DNA of 64,000 bases, taken from WHSW01 sp963759295. Its GTDB lineage: Bacteria > Actinomycetota > Thermoleophilia > Solirubrobacterales > 70-9. The position numbers and the translations under genes are program-made. Where the stretch lies: NCBI GenBank assembly GCA_963759295.1, contig CAVWYT010000006.1:186001-250000 (forward strand), given 5' to 3'. Positions 7,563 through 16,072 of this stretch are shown one piece after another. Positions within the stretch are counted from its first letter, which is position 1. Each line of letters opens with the position of its first letter. The notes under the pieces are model-generated. The model was not told where the DNA came from, made no database searches, and saw nothing but the letters and a program-made list of their open reading frames with translations.

Positions 7563-8300
7563 CTAGCGTCGCTCGAGCGCGGCCTGACCTTCGGCGACGC
7601 TGAACGTGCCGTCGTAGAGCGCGCGCCCGACGATCACGCCGGCGAGCGACGGAAGACGATGCTCGACGAGCGAGCGCAGATGATCGAGGGTTCCGATTCC
7701 GCCCGAGTAGAGCAGCTCACCGTCCGACTCCGCGACCGCCTCGGCGACCTCGCGGAGCCCCTCGATCGCGGGCCCCCCGAGCGTGCCGTCGACGTCGACG
7801 GACGTGTGCACGAACCGGCTCACCCCGCGCCTGGCGAGGTCGCGAATCAGATCCGTGGAGCCCACCTGCGTCTCGCGCTCCCAGCCCTGGACCGCTACGC
7901 GTCCGGCGCGGGCGTCGACCGAGACGACGATCCGCTCGCCGTGCTCGGCGGCGAGCGCCTCCACCAGGGCGGGGTCGGCGAGTGACGCGGTTCCGAGGAT
8001 CGCCCGCCCGGCACCGGCGACCAGCACGGCGGCGACGTCCTCGGCCGTGCGCAGGCCGCCGCCGACCTGAACCGGCACCGCGACCGCGTCGCAGATTCGC
8101 GCCACGTGCTCGATGTTGACCGGCGCGCCGGCGCGCGCCCCGTCGAGGTCGACGACGTGCAGCGCCCGCGACCCCTGCTCGACCCAGCGGCGGGCGGCGT
8201 CGAGCGGGTCGGCGTCGTAGACCGTCTCACGCGCGTAGTCGCCGCGCAGCAGGCGCACCGCCCGACCGTCGCGAATGTCGATCGCCGGATAGAGGATCAC
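7563..8300 (-). CDS. hisA: Phosphoribosylformimino-5-aminoimidazole carboxamide ribotide isomerase
   Basis: This 245-residue TIM barrel catalyses the Amadori isomerisation of ProFAR to PRFAR. D8 in YPAIDIRDG is the first catalytic Asp; the second acid lies in HTSVDVDGTLGG. The phosphate sites QVGGGLR and YSGGIGT are present. Actinobacteria can use a bifunctional HisA/TrpF (PriA); nothing visible here decides whether this copy also has TrpF activity. The ATG overlaps the hisH stop. Confidence 0.95.
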   Translation of the reverse strand: MILYPAIDIRDGRAVRLLRGDYARETVYDADPLDAARRWVEQGSRALHVVDLDGARAGAPVNIEHVARICDAVAVPVQVGGGLRTAEDVAAVLVAGAGRAILGTASLADPALVEALAAEHGERIVVSVDARAGRVAVQGWERETQVGSTDLIRDLARRGVSRFVHTSVDVDGTLGGPAIEGLREVAEAVAESDGELLYSGGIGTLDHLRSLVEHRLPSLAGVIVGRALYDGTFSVAEGQAALERR

Positions 8301-9013
8301 GCCGTTGAGGCGGAGTCCGAGCGATGCAGCTCCCCGCCGCCGTTGAGGTGCCCGGCTCGGAAGGCGCAGATCCCGGCGAAGTTGGCGAGCAGCCTGAGGC
8401 CCGCGGCGCTCGACTTCTCGGGATGGAACTGCACGCCGTACAGCGGCGGGCGCGCGATCGCGCAGGCGAAGCGCTCGCCGTGCTCGGCGGTCGCCAGCAG
8501 GTCGGCGTCGTCGCGGGGCCGCGGCGCGAACCCGTGCACGAAGTAGAACGGGGTTCCATCGGCCAACCCGTCGCAGAGCTCGGAGTCGCGCTCCCAGCGC
8601 ACCGGCTCCCAGCCCATGTGCGGGACCTTGAGGCCCGGCGCCCGCAGCCCCGAGACCTCCCCGCCGACGAGTCCGAGGCCCGGCGCGCCGCCAAGCTCGG
8701 TCGAGGAGTCGAAGATCAGCTGGAAGCCGAGGCAGATGCCGAGCACCGGCGTCCCGGCGCCGAGGCGCTCTCCGATCAGCCGGTCGAGCTCGAGCTCGGC
8801 GATGCGCTCGATCGCCGTTCCAAATGCGCCGACCCCGGGCAGCACGAGGCCGTCGGCCCGCGCCGCTGGCTCGGGGTCGGAGGTGATCAGCGCCTCGGCG
8901 CCGACCCGCTCCAGCGCCTTTTCCACCGAGCGCAGGTTCCCCATCCCGTAGTCGAGGACGCAGATGCGCGGCCCCTGCACCGCGGTCGGTCCCGGGGGCG
9001 CTGCACCGCTCAC
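8297..9013 (-). CDS. hisH: Imidazole glycerol phosphate synthase subunit HisH (glutaminase)
   Basis: This class I glutamine amidotransferase supplies ammonia to HisF. Starting with GTG at 9013, which overlaps the hisB stop, the protein has 238 residues. The catalytic Cys is C94 in LGICLGFQLIF, and the His-Glu pair is in GVQFHPEKS. DYGMGNLRSV near the N-terminus is a HisH signature. The frame is open further upstream inside hisB, but only the part after 9013 resembles HisH. The N-terminus before PRICVLDYG is somewhat longer than usual. Confidence 0.95.
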   Translation of the reverse strand: MSGAAPPGPTAVQGPRICVLDYGMGNLRSVEKALERVGAEALITSDPEPAARADGLVLPGVGAFGTAIERIAELELDRLIGERLGAGTPVLGICLGFQLIFDSSTELGGAPGLGLVGGEVSGLRAPGLKVPHMGWEPVRWERDSELCDGLADGTPFYFVHGFAPRPRDDADLLATAEHGERFACAIARPPLYGVQFHPEKSSAAGLRLLANFAGICAFRAGHLNGGGELHRSDSASTA

Positions 9014-9606
9014 GTCAACGTCCCCTTGGTGGACGGCACGCCGGCCTCGTCGGGATCGATCGCCACCGCGTCGCGCAGCGCCCGCGCGAAGGCCTTGAAA
9101 CACGCCTCGATCATGTGGTGGGCGTTCGAGCCGTAGCGGGTTCCGAGGTGCAGGGTCAGCTTCGCGTTCGAGGCCACGGCGCGAAAGAACTCCTCGGTCA
9201 GCTCGGCGTCGAAACCGGCGATCGACACCGGTGGCAGGTCGGCCTCGAACAGGCACAGGGGCCGGCCGGAGATGTCGATCGCGCAGATCCCGAGCGCCTC
9301 GTCCATCGGCACCGCGCTGTAGCCGTAGCGCCGGATCCGCGCGCGGTCGCCGAGCGCCTCGTCGAGTGCCTGGCCGAAGGCGATCCCGACGTCCTCGACC
9401 GTGTGATGCGACCCGGTTTCGAGGTCGCCGCTCGCGTTCACGATCAGGCCGAGCCGGCCGTGCCGGCCGACGAGCTCGAGCATGTGGTCGAGGAAGCCGA
9501 CCCCGGTCGAGGGCGCGATCTCACCGCCGTCGAGGGCGAGCTCGAGCGAGACCTCTGTCTCGCGGGTCTTGCGCTCGATCCTCGCCGATCTGGGTGCCTC
9601 GCTCAT
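9010..9606 (-). CDS. hisB: Imidazoleglycerol-phosphate dehydratase (monofunctional)
   Basis: A 198-residue enzyme that dehydrates imidazole glycerol phosphate. The duplicated His-rich metal sites are seen as GFLDHMLELVGRHG plus GSHHTVEDVGI in the first half, and NAHHMIEACFKAFARAL in the second. There is no N-terminal HAD phosphatase as in enteric HisB, so histidinol phosphatase must be encoded elsewhere. The ATG at 9606 overlaps the hisD stop. Confidence 0.96.
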   Translation of the reverse strand: MSEAPRSARIERKTRETEVSLELALDGGEIAPSTGVGFLDHMLELVGRHGRLGLIVNASGDLETGSHHTVEDVGIAFGQALDEALGDRARIRRYGYSAVPMDEALGICAIDISGRPLCLFEADLPPVSIAGFDAELTEEFFRAVASNAKLTLHLGTRYGSNAHHMIEACFKAFARALRDAVAIDPDEAGVPSTKGTLT

Positions 9607-10886
9607 CGCCTCATCCTTGCCTCGGCGGACTCGCCGTGCACGGGAAGCCCCTCGGCGTCGGCGAGCGCCGCGACGTGCGGCGCCAGCGCCGTGGCCGCGG
9701 CACTGGGAATGGAGACTACGGACGTGCGCCGCATGAACGCCGCCGGCCCGAGGGGACCGGCAAAGCGCGCCGCGCCGCCGGTCGGCAGGACGTGGTTGGA
9801 GCCCGCGGCGTAGTCTCCGAACGCGGTCGCGCCCCCGGAGCCGACGAACACGCACCCCGCGATGCGACTGCGCGCCGCGAGCTCGTCCGCGGACGCGAAG
9901 GCCAGCTCGAGGTGCTCGGGGGCGAAGGCGTCGCAGAGGTCGAGCGCGAGCTCGAGCCCGGGGGTGGCAACCAGCGCCAGCGGCGCCTCGGCTACGGTCG
10001 GGCGGTTCGATGCGAGCGCCGCTACCCGTTCCTCGATCGCGTCGAGCAACGCCGCGTCGGGCGCCGCGACCACGAGCAGCGTCGCCTCGCCGTGCTCGGC
10101 CTGCGCGCAGAGGTCGAGCGCGACGAGGTCGGGGTTCGTCGTCCCGTCGCCAACCACCATCAGCTCGCTCGGCCCGGCGATCACGCCGTCGACGCCGACA
10201 TGCCCGTAGACGAGCCGCTTCGCCTCGGTGACGAAGCGGTTGCCGGGCCCGGCGACGACGTCGACCGAGGCGACCGTCTCGGTCCCGTAGGCGAGCGCGG
10301 CGATCGCCTGCGCGCCGCCGATCGCATACACCTCCTCGATCCCGAGCAGCCCGCAGACCGCGAGCACGGAGTCGGCGGGGCGGCCGGCGGGACCGGGCGG
10401 CGTCGCGACCGCGATCCGGCCGACGCCGGCGACGCGGGCCGGCAAACAGCACATCAACACCGACGACGCGAGCGCCGCCGTGCCGCCGGGGGCATATACG
10501 CCGGCCGACTCCACCGGCTCGCGCCGCACCTCGATCCCCTGGCCCTGCTCGCCAGCCGCGACCACGGCCCGGGCCGCGACCTCGGCCTCGGCCCTAGCCA
10601 CCGCCGCGATGTTGCGGCCCGCGACGCGCATCGCCTCGCGCACCTGCGGGTCGAGGCGCCCGACGGCGGCCGAGATCGAGTCGGGGTCGACGCGAAGGCT
10701 CTCGGGCGCCAGCTCACCGAACCGGGTCGTCAGCTCGCGCACCGCCTCGTCGCCCCCGCTGCGGACCCTGCCGAGGATCTCCCGGACCCGCTCGCTGACG
10801 TCCTCGAGCGGCGGCGCGAGGACACGCAGCCGGGCCGCGAGCTCGCCACGGCCGGTGCCGTCCCACTGGATCCGCTCGACCCTCAT
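9603..10886 (-). CDS. hisD: Histidinol dehydrogenase
   Basis: This 427-residue zinc enzyme carries out the two NAD-dependent oxidations from histidinol to histidine. Family blocks are evident: PGGTAALASSVLM, YAIGGAQAIAALAYGT, VAGPGNRFVTEAKR, GPSELMVV, AQAEHGEATLLV and a C-terminal GSNHVLPTGGAARF with conserved His. The length is standard. The start overlaps the hisG stop and the stop overlaps hisB. Confidence 0.97.
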   Translation of the reverse strand: MRVERIQWDGTGRGELAARLRVLAPPLEDVSERVREILGRVRSGGDEAVRELTTRFGELAPESLRVDPDSISAAVGRLDPQVREAMRVAGRNIAAVARAEAEVAARAVVAAGEQGQGIEVRREPVESAGVYAPGGTAALASSVLMCCLPARVAGVGRIAVATPPGPAGRPADSVLAVCGLLGIEEVYAIGGAQAIAALAYGTETVASVDVVAGPGNRFVTEAKRLVYGHVGVDGVIAGPSELMVVGDGTTNPDLVALDLCAQAEHGEATLLVVAAPDAALLDAIEERVAALASNRPTVAEAPLALVATPGLELALDLCDAFAPEHLELAFASADELAARSRIAGCVFVGSGGATAFGDYAAGSNHVLPTGGAARFAGPLGPAAFMRRTSVVSIPSAAATALAPHVAALADAEGLPVHGESAEARMRR

Positions 10887-11569
10887 CTCGCCGTCGCCTC
10901 CCGGAGCCGGGCGACGAGCTCGTCGAGCTCGGCGGCACGCAGCTTGTGCGAGACCCGGTTGGCGATCAGGCGCGCGGTGAAGACGGCGATCTCCTCGCGG
11001 ATCTCGAGCGAATTCTCCGCCAGGGTCCGGCCGGTGTCGACGAGGTCCACGATCCCTTCGGCGAGCCCGGCAAGCGGCGCGAGCTCGACGGAGCCCTTGA
11101 CCTCGATCACCTCCGCCTGCCGACCGGTGTTCTCCAAGTAGCGCGCCGCGATGCGGGGGTACTTGGTCGCGATCCGCATCATCCCGAGGCGACGCTGCGA
11201 CTCACCGAGGCTCTCGTCGTCCGTCCGGGCAGCGAGCACCATGCGACAGGCGCCGTAGCCGAGGTCGAGGAGCTCGTAGACCGCCCGGTCGCTCTGCTCG
11301 GCGAGCACGTCCTTGCCGGTGATCCCGAGGTCCGCCGCGCCGGCCTCGACGTAGGTCGGCACGTCCGAGGGGCGCATCGTGACCAGGCGCAGATCGTCGA
11401 TCTCGAAGACGAGCGCCCGGGAGTCGCCGCGCAGCGCCGCGGTGTCGATCCCGATCCGATCGAGAAGCTCCAGCGTGCTCTCGAACAGCGCTCCGCGCGG
11501 CACCGCGAGGCGCAGCGGGCCCTGTCCGGCGGCGCGGGTCGCCCGGGCGACACCGGCGAAGCCCCTCAC
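10883..11569 (-). CDS. hisG: ATP phosphoribosyltransferase, short-form catalytic subunit
   Basis: First enzyme of histidine synthesis, joining ATP and PRPP. From the GTG at 11569 (overlapping the hisZ stop) it has 228 residues. LAVPRGALFEST opens the periplasmic-binding-like fold, and the PRPP loop is IVDLVDTGRTLAEN. The C-terminal regulatory ACT-like domain of long HisG is absent. This short form needs HisZ, which is encoded immediately upstream. Starts a few codons later are possible. Confidence 0.95.
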   Translation of the reverse strand: MRGFAGVARATRAAGQGPLRLAVPRGALFESTLELLDRIGIDTAALRGDSRALVFEIDDLRLVTMRPSDVPTYVEAGAADLGITGKDVLAEQSDRAVYELLDLGYGACRMVLAARTDDESLGESQRRLGMMRIATKYPRIAARYLENTGRQAEVIEVKGSVELAPLAGLAEGIVDLVDTGRTLAENSLEIREEIAVFTARLIANRVSHKLRAAELDELVARLREATAR

Positions 11570-12543
11570 GCGACGCCCTCCTCGGCCTGGGCGACGTGCA
11601 GGCGCTCGAGGTGCAGGGCGAACCCGGCCGCGGGCAGCGGCCGGCCGAAGCGGCCCATGAGCTCGTCGTAGCGGCCGCCGCCGCCGAGGATGTGGCCGAG
11701 GGCCGGGTCGTAGACCTCGAGGATCGCGCCCGTGTAGTAGCCGAGGTCGCGGAGCAGCCCGAGGTCGAGCCGGACCCGATCTGCTATCCCGCGCTCGCGA
11801 AGGCCATCGACTGTCTCCGCGAGGCGGCTCGTGGCGCGCCTGATCGCCTCGCCGCCCAGCGCCCGCGCCTGCTCCAGCACCTCCGGGCCACCGCGCGACA
11901 TCGGCACCCGGGTGAGGGTCTCGCGATCGGCGTCGGCCAGCCCGAGCCGGGCGAGCTCGGCCTCGAGGCCGACGTGATCGTGGCCGGCGAGGCAGTCGAG
12001 CAGCCGTCCCCGCGCCTGCGGCTCGACCCCGAGCTCCCCGAGGAGCTGACCGTAGAGGTCGGCGTCGCCGAGCCCGATCACCGCACGAGTGAGCCCGGCG
12101 GCGTCGAGCGCCGCCGCCAGGACCTCGATCACCTCGATCGTCCCCGCTGGGGCCGGCGCGCCGACGAGCTCGACGCCCGCCTGTGTGAACTCGCGCATCT
12201 GGCCACGCTGGGGGCGAACGGCGCGGTAGGCCGTCGCCAAGTAGCAAAGCCGGAACGGCGGCTGCACCGACGCGTAGCGGTTCGCGACCAGTCGCGCGAT
12301 CGGGATCGTCATGTCGGAGCGCATCGCAAGCAGCTCGCCGGACTCGTCGAAGAACCGGTACGCGACCGGAGCGCCGCGCTCGTCGCCGCGCGCGAGCACC
12401 TCCTCGTACTCGATCGTCGGGGTGGCAACCTCGCCGTAGCCGAAGCGCTCGAACGCCTCGAGCAACGCCCGCGACAGCCGTCGAAGCTCTTGCATCTCGT
12501 CGGGGAGGATGTCCCGCGTGCCTGGTGGGATCGGATGCGTCAT
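11566..12543 (-). CDS. hisZ: ATP phosphoribosyltransferase regulatory subunit HisZ
   Basis: A HisRS-like protein of 325 residues that forms a hetero-oligomer with short HisG and carries feedback control by histidine. PPGTRDILPDE and the class II motif 2-like MRSDMTIPIAR and REFTQAGVELVG blocks are present. The anticodon-binding domain of true HisRS is missing. I chose the ATG at 12543; an in-frame TTG at 12627 adds 28 unrelated residues. It is the first gene of the his operon. No histidine-rich leader peptide was seen upstream. Confidence 0.93.
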   Translation of the reverse strand: MTHPIPPGTRDILPDEMQELRRLSRALLEAFERFGYGEVATPTIEYEEVLARGDERGAPVAYRFFDESGELLAMRSDMTIPIARLVANRYASVQPPFRLCYLATAYRAVRPQRGQMREFTQAGVELVGAPAPAGTIEVIEVLAAALDAAGLTRAVIGLGDADLYGQLLGELGVEPQARGRLLDCLAGHDHVGLEAELARLGLADADRETLTRVPMSRGGPEVLEQARALGGEAIRRATSRLAETVDGLRERGIADRVRLDLGLLRDLGYYTGAILEVYDPALGHILGGGGRYDELMGRFGRPLPAAGFALHLERLHVAQAEEGVA

Positions 12544-12705
12544 CAGGGTGAAGTCGTCTGGCGAACGGCGGCGAAAACCAAGCAGGTCAAGGACGCAGTC
12601 CGATCGGCGGAGCGAGCGTACCGGCAACGCAGGGGAGCGAGACGATCGGGTGAGGACGCTGAGATGGACCGGCCTGCAGCGGTGGCGCCAGAGATGGAGC
12701 CGGGC

Positions 12706-14007
12706 TCAGGCCGGGACGCGCTCGGCGGCAACTCGTTCGATCCGCGCGCCGAGGTTGCGCAGGCGCTCGTCGATCTTCTCGTAGCCGCGATCGATCTGAA
12801 GCACGTTGCCGATCTCCGAGGTGCCGCTGGCGCACAGGGCCGCGATGAGCATCGCCATCCCGGCGCGGATATCGGGGCTGTCGACGCGCTCACCGTGAAG
12901 CCGGCTCGGACCGCTGACGATCGCCCGATGGGGATCGCAGAGCGTGATCCGAGCGCCCATGGCAACGAGCTTGTCGACGAAGAAAAGTCGGTTCTCGAAC
13001 ATCTTCTCGAAGATCAGGATCGTACCCCGCGCCTGGGTTGCGAGCGCGAGCGCGATCGAGGTCAGGTCGGCCGGGAACGCGGGCCACGGGCCGTCGTCGA
13101 TCTTCGGGATCGCGTCGCCGAGGTCGTCGCGAATCTCGAGCGCCTGGTCCGGCGGGACGAGCACGTCTTGACCCTCGACCATCGACTGGAGGCCGAGCCT
13201 GCGGAACTGGCGCCGGATCGTGATCAGGTCGGCGGGCTCGGCGTCGCGGATCCGCAACTCGCCGCGAGTCGCCGCCGCGAGCGCCATGAAGCTCGCCACC
13301 TCGATGTGGTCCGCGGCGATCCGGTGCTCGGCGCCGCCGAGCTTGTCGCGGCCGTGGACCGTGATCACGTTCGAGCCGATGCCGTCGATCTCGGCGCCCA
13401 TCTTCGCCAGCAGCCGGGCGAGATCCTGGACGTGCGGCTCGCAGGCGGCGTTGGAAATCGTCGTCGGGCCCGGTGTCAGCGCCGCTGCCATGAGCGCGTT
13501 CTCGGTCGCCATCACCGACGGCTCGTCCATGAAGATCCCGCACGGCTTCAGCCCCTCGGGCGGCCTCGAGACGACGATCTCGCGCTCGCCCTCGATCCGG
13601 GCGCCCATGTCACGAAAGGCGTCGAGATGCGGGTCGAGGCGCCTGCGGCCGATGAAGTCGCCACCCGGCGGCGGCATCCTCGCCTCGCCGAACCTGGCGA
13701 GCAGCGGACCGGCGAGCAAGAACGATGCCCGGATCCGCGCCGAGAGCGCCTCCTCGGGCGCCGTCTCGGTGACCCGATCGGCCTGCAGGCGAAGCTCGTT
13801 GTCCGGTCCCCAGCCGGCGCGCACCCCGAGCCCCTCGAGCACCGCGACCTGGGTCTCGATGTCGCGGATCCGCGGCACGTTGCCGAGCACGACCTCCTCC
13901 TCGGTGAGCAGGCAGGCGGCGAGGATCGGCAGCGCGGCGTTCTTGTTGCCGGCCGCGATCACCTCGCCCGAGAGCGGCGTGCCCCCCCGGATGACGAACT
14001 TCTCCAT
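12706..14007 (-). CDS. murA: UDP-N-acetylglucosamine 1-carboxyvinyltransferase with Asp in place of catalytic Cys
   Basis: MurA transfers enolpyruvate from PEP to UDP-GlcNAc, the first committed step of peptidoglycan synthesis. From the ATG at 14007 the protein has 433 residues with K22 in GNKNAALPILAA and the inverted alpha/beta-barrel repeats. The active-site loop reads PPPGGDFIGRRRLDPHLDAF; D117 stands where most MurA enzymes have Cys. Asp at this position is known in Mycobacterium and Chlamydia MurA and gives an active but fosfomycin-insensitive enzyme. The gene lies upstream of hisZ on the same strand with a gap of about 160 nt. Confidence 0.95.
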   Translation of the reverse strand: MEKFVIRGGTPLSGEVIAAGNKNAALPILAACLLTEEEVVLGNVPRIRDIETQVAVLEGLGVRAGWGPDNELRLQADRVTETAPEEALSARIRASFLLAGPLLARFGEARMPPPGGDFIGRRRLDPHLDAFRDMGARIEGEREIVVSRPPEGLKPCGIFMDEPSVMATENALMAAALTPGPTTISNAACEPHVQDLARLLAKMGAEIDGIGSNVITVHGRDKLGGAEHRIAADHIEVASFMALAAATRGELRIRDAEPADLITIRRQFRRLGLQSMVEGQDVLVPPDQALEIRDDLGDAIPKIDDGPWPAFPADLTSIALALATQARGTILIFEKMFENRLFFVDKLVAMGARITLCDPHRAIVSGPSRLHGERVDSPDIRAGMAMLIAALCASGTSEIGNVLQIDRGYEKIDERLRNLGARIERVAAERVPA

Positions 14008-14032
14008 CGGCGCGGAGGGTAACAATGGGCCC

Positions 14033-14626
14033 GTGCAGCAACCGACGCGCGAGCAAGCCTGGGACCTGGTCTGCGAGTGGGTGCAGTCCGAGTCACTGCG
14101 CAAGCACCTCCTCGGGGTCGAGGCGGCGATGGTCGCCTACGCGAACGAGCTCGGAGAAGACGAGCAGCTGTGGGCCGTCACGGGGCTCGTTCACGACCTC
14201 GACTACGAGCGCTTCCCCGACCTCGACGACCAGGAGAACGGTCATCCGCGGACCGCGCTGCGGCTGTTCGAGGAGCTCGGCTGGCCGCAGGAGCTGATCG
14301 ACGCGGTCGCCGGCCACGCGACCTTCCTCGGGGTTCCACGCGAAACCGAGATGGCGAGGGTGCTGTTCGCCGTCGACGAGCTCGCCGGGTTCATCGCCGC
14401 GTGCGCGCTCGTGCGGCCGACGGGGATCGAGGGGCTGAAGCCGAAGTCGGTGAAGAAGAAGCTGAAGCAGCCCTCGTTCGCGGCCGGCGTCAACCGCGAC
14501 GAGGTGCGCCAGGGCGCGGAGGAGCTCGGCGTCGACTTCGACGAGCACGTCGCGTTCGTGATCGCTGCGATGGAGGCGCGGGCCGCCGAGCTGGGGCTTG
14601 CCCCCCGCCGGGAAGACGGAGGGTGA
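14033..14626 (+). CDS. HD-domain phosphohydrolase family protein
   Basis: This 197-residue protein starts with GTG at 14033 and is divergent from murA. The HD metal-binding pattern is complete: H25 (LRKHLLGVE), H54-D55 (GLVHDLDYE), H95 (AGHATFLG) and D115 (FAVDELAGF). The family hydrolyses phosphomonoesters or diesters of nucleotides; the substrate here is unknown. The C-terminal Lys-rich patch PKSVKKKLKQPSFAAGVNR is typical of this subfamily. The stop overlaps the next gene. Confidence 0.82.
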   Translation: MQQPTREQAWDLVCEWVQSESLRKHLLGVEAAMVAYANELGEDEQLWAVTGLVHDLDYERFPDLDDQENGHPRTALRLFEELGWPQELIDAVAGHATFLGVPRETEMARVLFAVDELAGFIAACALVRPTGIEGLKPKSVKKKLKQPSFAAGVNRDEVRQGAEELGVDFDEHVAFVIAAMEARAAELGLAPRREDGG

Positions 14627-15621
14627 GCCGCGCGCTGAAGATCGTGGTCGCGGTCGTGATCGCGCTGGCGGTGGTGCTGGCGATCAACACGATCGTCGTC
14701 GACGGCCAGACGAAGGGGGCCGAGATCACGGTCGACGGCGGACGCCTGATCAGCCTCCCCGGCGGCGACGTGCAGGTCGCCGACAGCGGCGAGCCCGCCG
14801 GCGCACGTCCCGGGGCGCCGATCGTGCTCATCCACTGCTTCGGATGCTCGCTTCATTGGTGGGACGCGATCGTGCCGCTGCTCGCCGAGCGCCATCGGGT
14901 GATCCGGATCGACCTGCTGGGCCACGGCGGCTCGGCGAAGCCGAAGTCCGGTTACGAGATCCCGAACCAGGCCGACCTCGTCGCCGGGGCGCTCGACCGC
15001 CTCGGGGTCCAGGGTGCCGTCGTCGTCGGCCACTCGCTCGGCGGCACGGTCGCCGTCGCCGTCGCCGAGGGCGCGAGCGAGCTGGTCGACCGGGTCGTGG
15101 TCATCGACCAGGCGCCGAACTCCAGCTACGGCGACCTCGACCTGCTCGCCAGGCTGTCGATGGCTCCGGTGATCGGCGAGGCGCTGTGGCGCGTGAAGAT
15201 CGACTCGCTGATCGAGAAGGGCTACGAGCAGGCGTTCGCGCCGGGGTTCGACCAGGCCGACGGGTTCACCGACCCCGACCAGGTCGCCCACGACATCGAG
15301 GCGATGACCTACACCGCCTTCGAAGAGACGCCCGACGCCGAGGAGCAGTACACCGACTCGGTGGGGCTCGATCAGCGCATGCGGGCGGCGGCCGTGCCGC
15401 TGATGGTGATCTTCGGGGCCGAGGACCAGATCTACGACGCCGAGGAGGTCCTCGCCGCCTACGCGCAGGTCCCGGGCGCCCGCACCGAGCTCGTCGAAGG
15501 CGCCGGGCACTCTCCCAACGTCGAGAAGCCGGCCCAGACTGCGAAGCTGATCGAGGACTTCGCCGCGCCCGCCGCGCCGGTCGCGGCGACGGCGGGCAAG
15601 CGGGGCCGCGCGCGGCGCTGA
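14623..15621 (+). CDS. Membrane-anchored alpha/beta hydrolase
   Basis: Starts with GTG at 14623, overlapping the HD gene stop (GTGA), and has 332 residues. A hydrophobic helix at about 5-24 is a signal anchor. The fold is clear: HCFGCSLHWWD oxyanion region, DLLGHGGSAKP, nucleophile S138 in VVGHSLGGT, the acid near FGAEDQIYD, and His in EGAGHSPNVEKP. The substrate cannot be told; esterase, lipase, or hydrolase of meta-cleavage type are all possible. The C-terminus ends in a basic tail. Confidence 0.85.
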   Translation: MSRALKIVVAVVIALAVVLAINTIVVDGQTKGAEITVDGGRLISLPGGDVQVADSGEPAGARPGAPIVLIHCFGCSLHWWDAIVPLLAERHRVIRIDLLGHGGSAKPKSGYEIPNQADLVAGALDRLGVQGAVVVGHSLGGTVAVAVAEGASELVDRVVVIDQAPNSSYGDLDLLARLSMAPVIGEALWRVKIDSLIEKGYEQAFAPGFDQADGFTDPDQVAHDIEAMTYTAFEETPDAEEQYTDSVGLDQRMRAAAVPLMVIFGAEDQIYDAEEVLAAYAQVPGARTELVEGAGHSPNVEKPAQTAKLIEDFAAPAAPVAATAGKRGRARR

Positions 15622-15679
15622 CGGCGTCGGGTCGCCCCCCGGCGGGACCCGGCCGCTCGGCGAACGACCGCGACCCCGA

Positions 15680-16072
15680 CTACTGCCAGCGCCCGCCGGC
15701 CTTCGCCCAGTCGGCGAGGTGGTCGACCGAGCAGAAGTCGTCGGGGATGCGGTGCTCGCCGCGGTGGCGGACGAGGAGCACGCGGACGTCGCCGAGCTCC
15801 GCGTCGCAGTGCGAGCAGCGCCTCGGGCCCGAGTCGAGCTCCGGCGGCTCGGCCATCGGCCCCGGCTCCCAGTGCGCACCCTGGATCGTCCACGGGATCA
15901 CGTGCTCGAGCCGGCAGAAGATCGCCCGCCGCTCGCCGACCGCCTCATAGGCCCGGAACCCGTCGTCGGCCTCGACCTCGGTGCCGCACCACGAGCAGAT
16001 GCCGGACAGCCGCTGCGCGGGCCGATCGTCGCGGTCGGGGCCCCAAGCAAATCGATTAGCCTCGCCGTCCAT
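15680..16072 (-). CDS. Small zinc-knuckle protein, function unknown
   Basis: A 130-residue protein with two similar halves, each with C-x2-C followed by a later F-C-x3-H: ICSWCG with FCRLEH, then CSHCD with FCSVDH. Each half could bind one zinc. Between them lies a Pro/Gly-rich linker. I do not recognise a named family; the pattern recalls treble-clef or FCS/MYM-like fingers. The ATG lies in a CCATGG palindrome shared with the start of the divergent gene at 16071, so each 5' region sits inside the other gene. Confidence 0.65.
   Translation of the reverse strand: MDGEANRFAWGPDRDDRPAQRLSGICSWCGTEVEADDGFRAYEAVGERRAIFCRLEHVIPWTIQGAHWEPGPMAEPPELDSGPRRCSHCDAELGDVRVLLVRHRGEHRIPDDFCSVDHLADWAKAGGRWQ

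Noticed and set aside
12544..12705. Possible histidine leader or T-box before hisZ
   Set aside because: No His-codon run, no T-box consensus and no terminator/antiterminator pair could be found. Only a weak TTGACC was seen.
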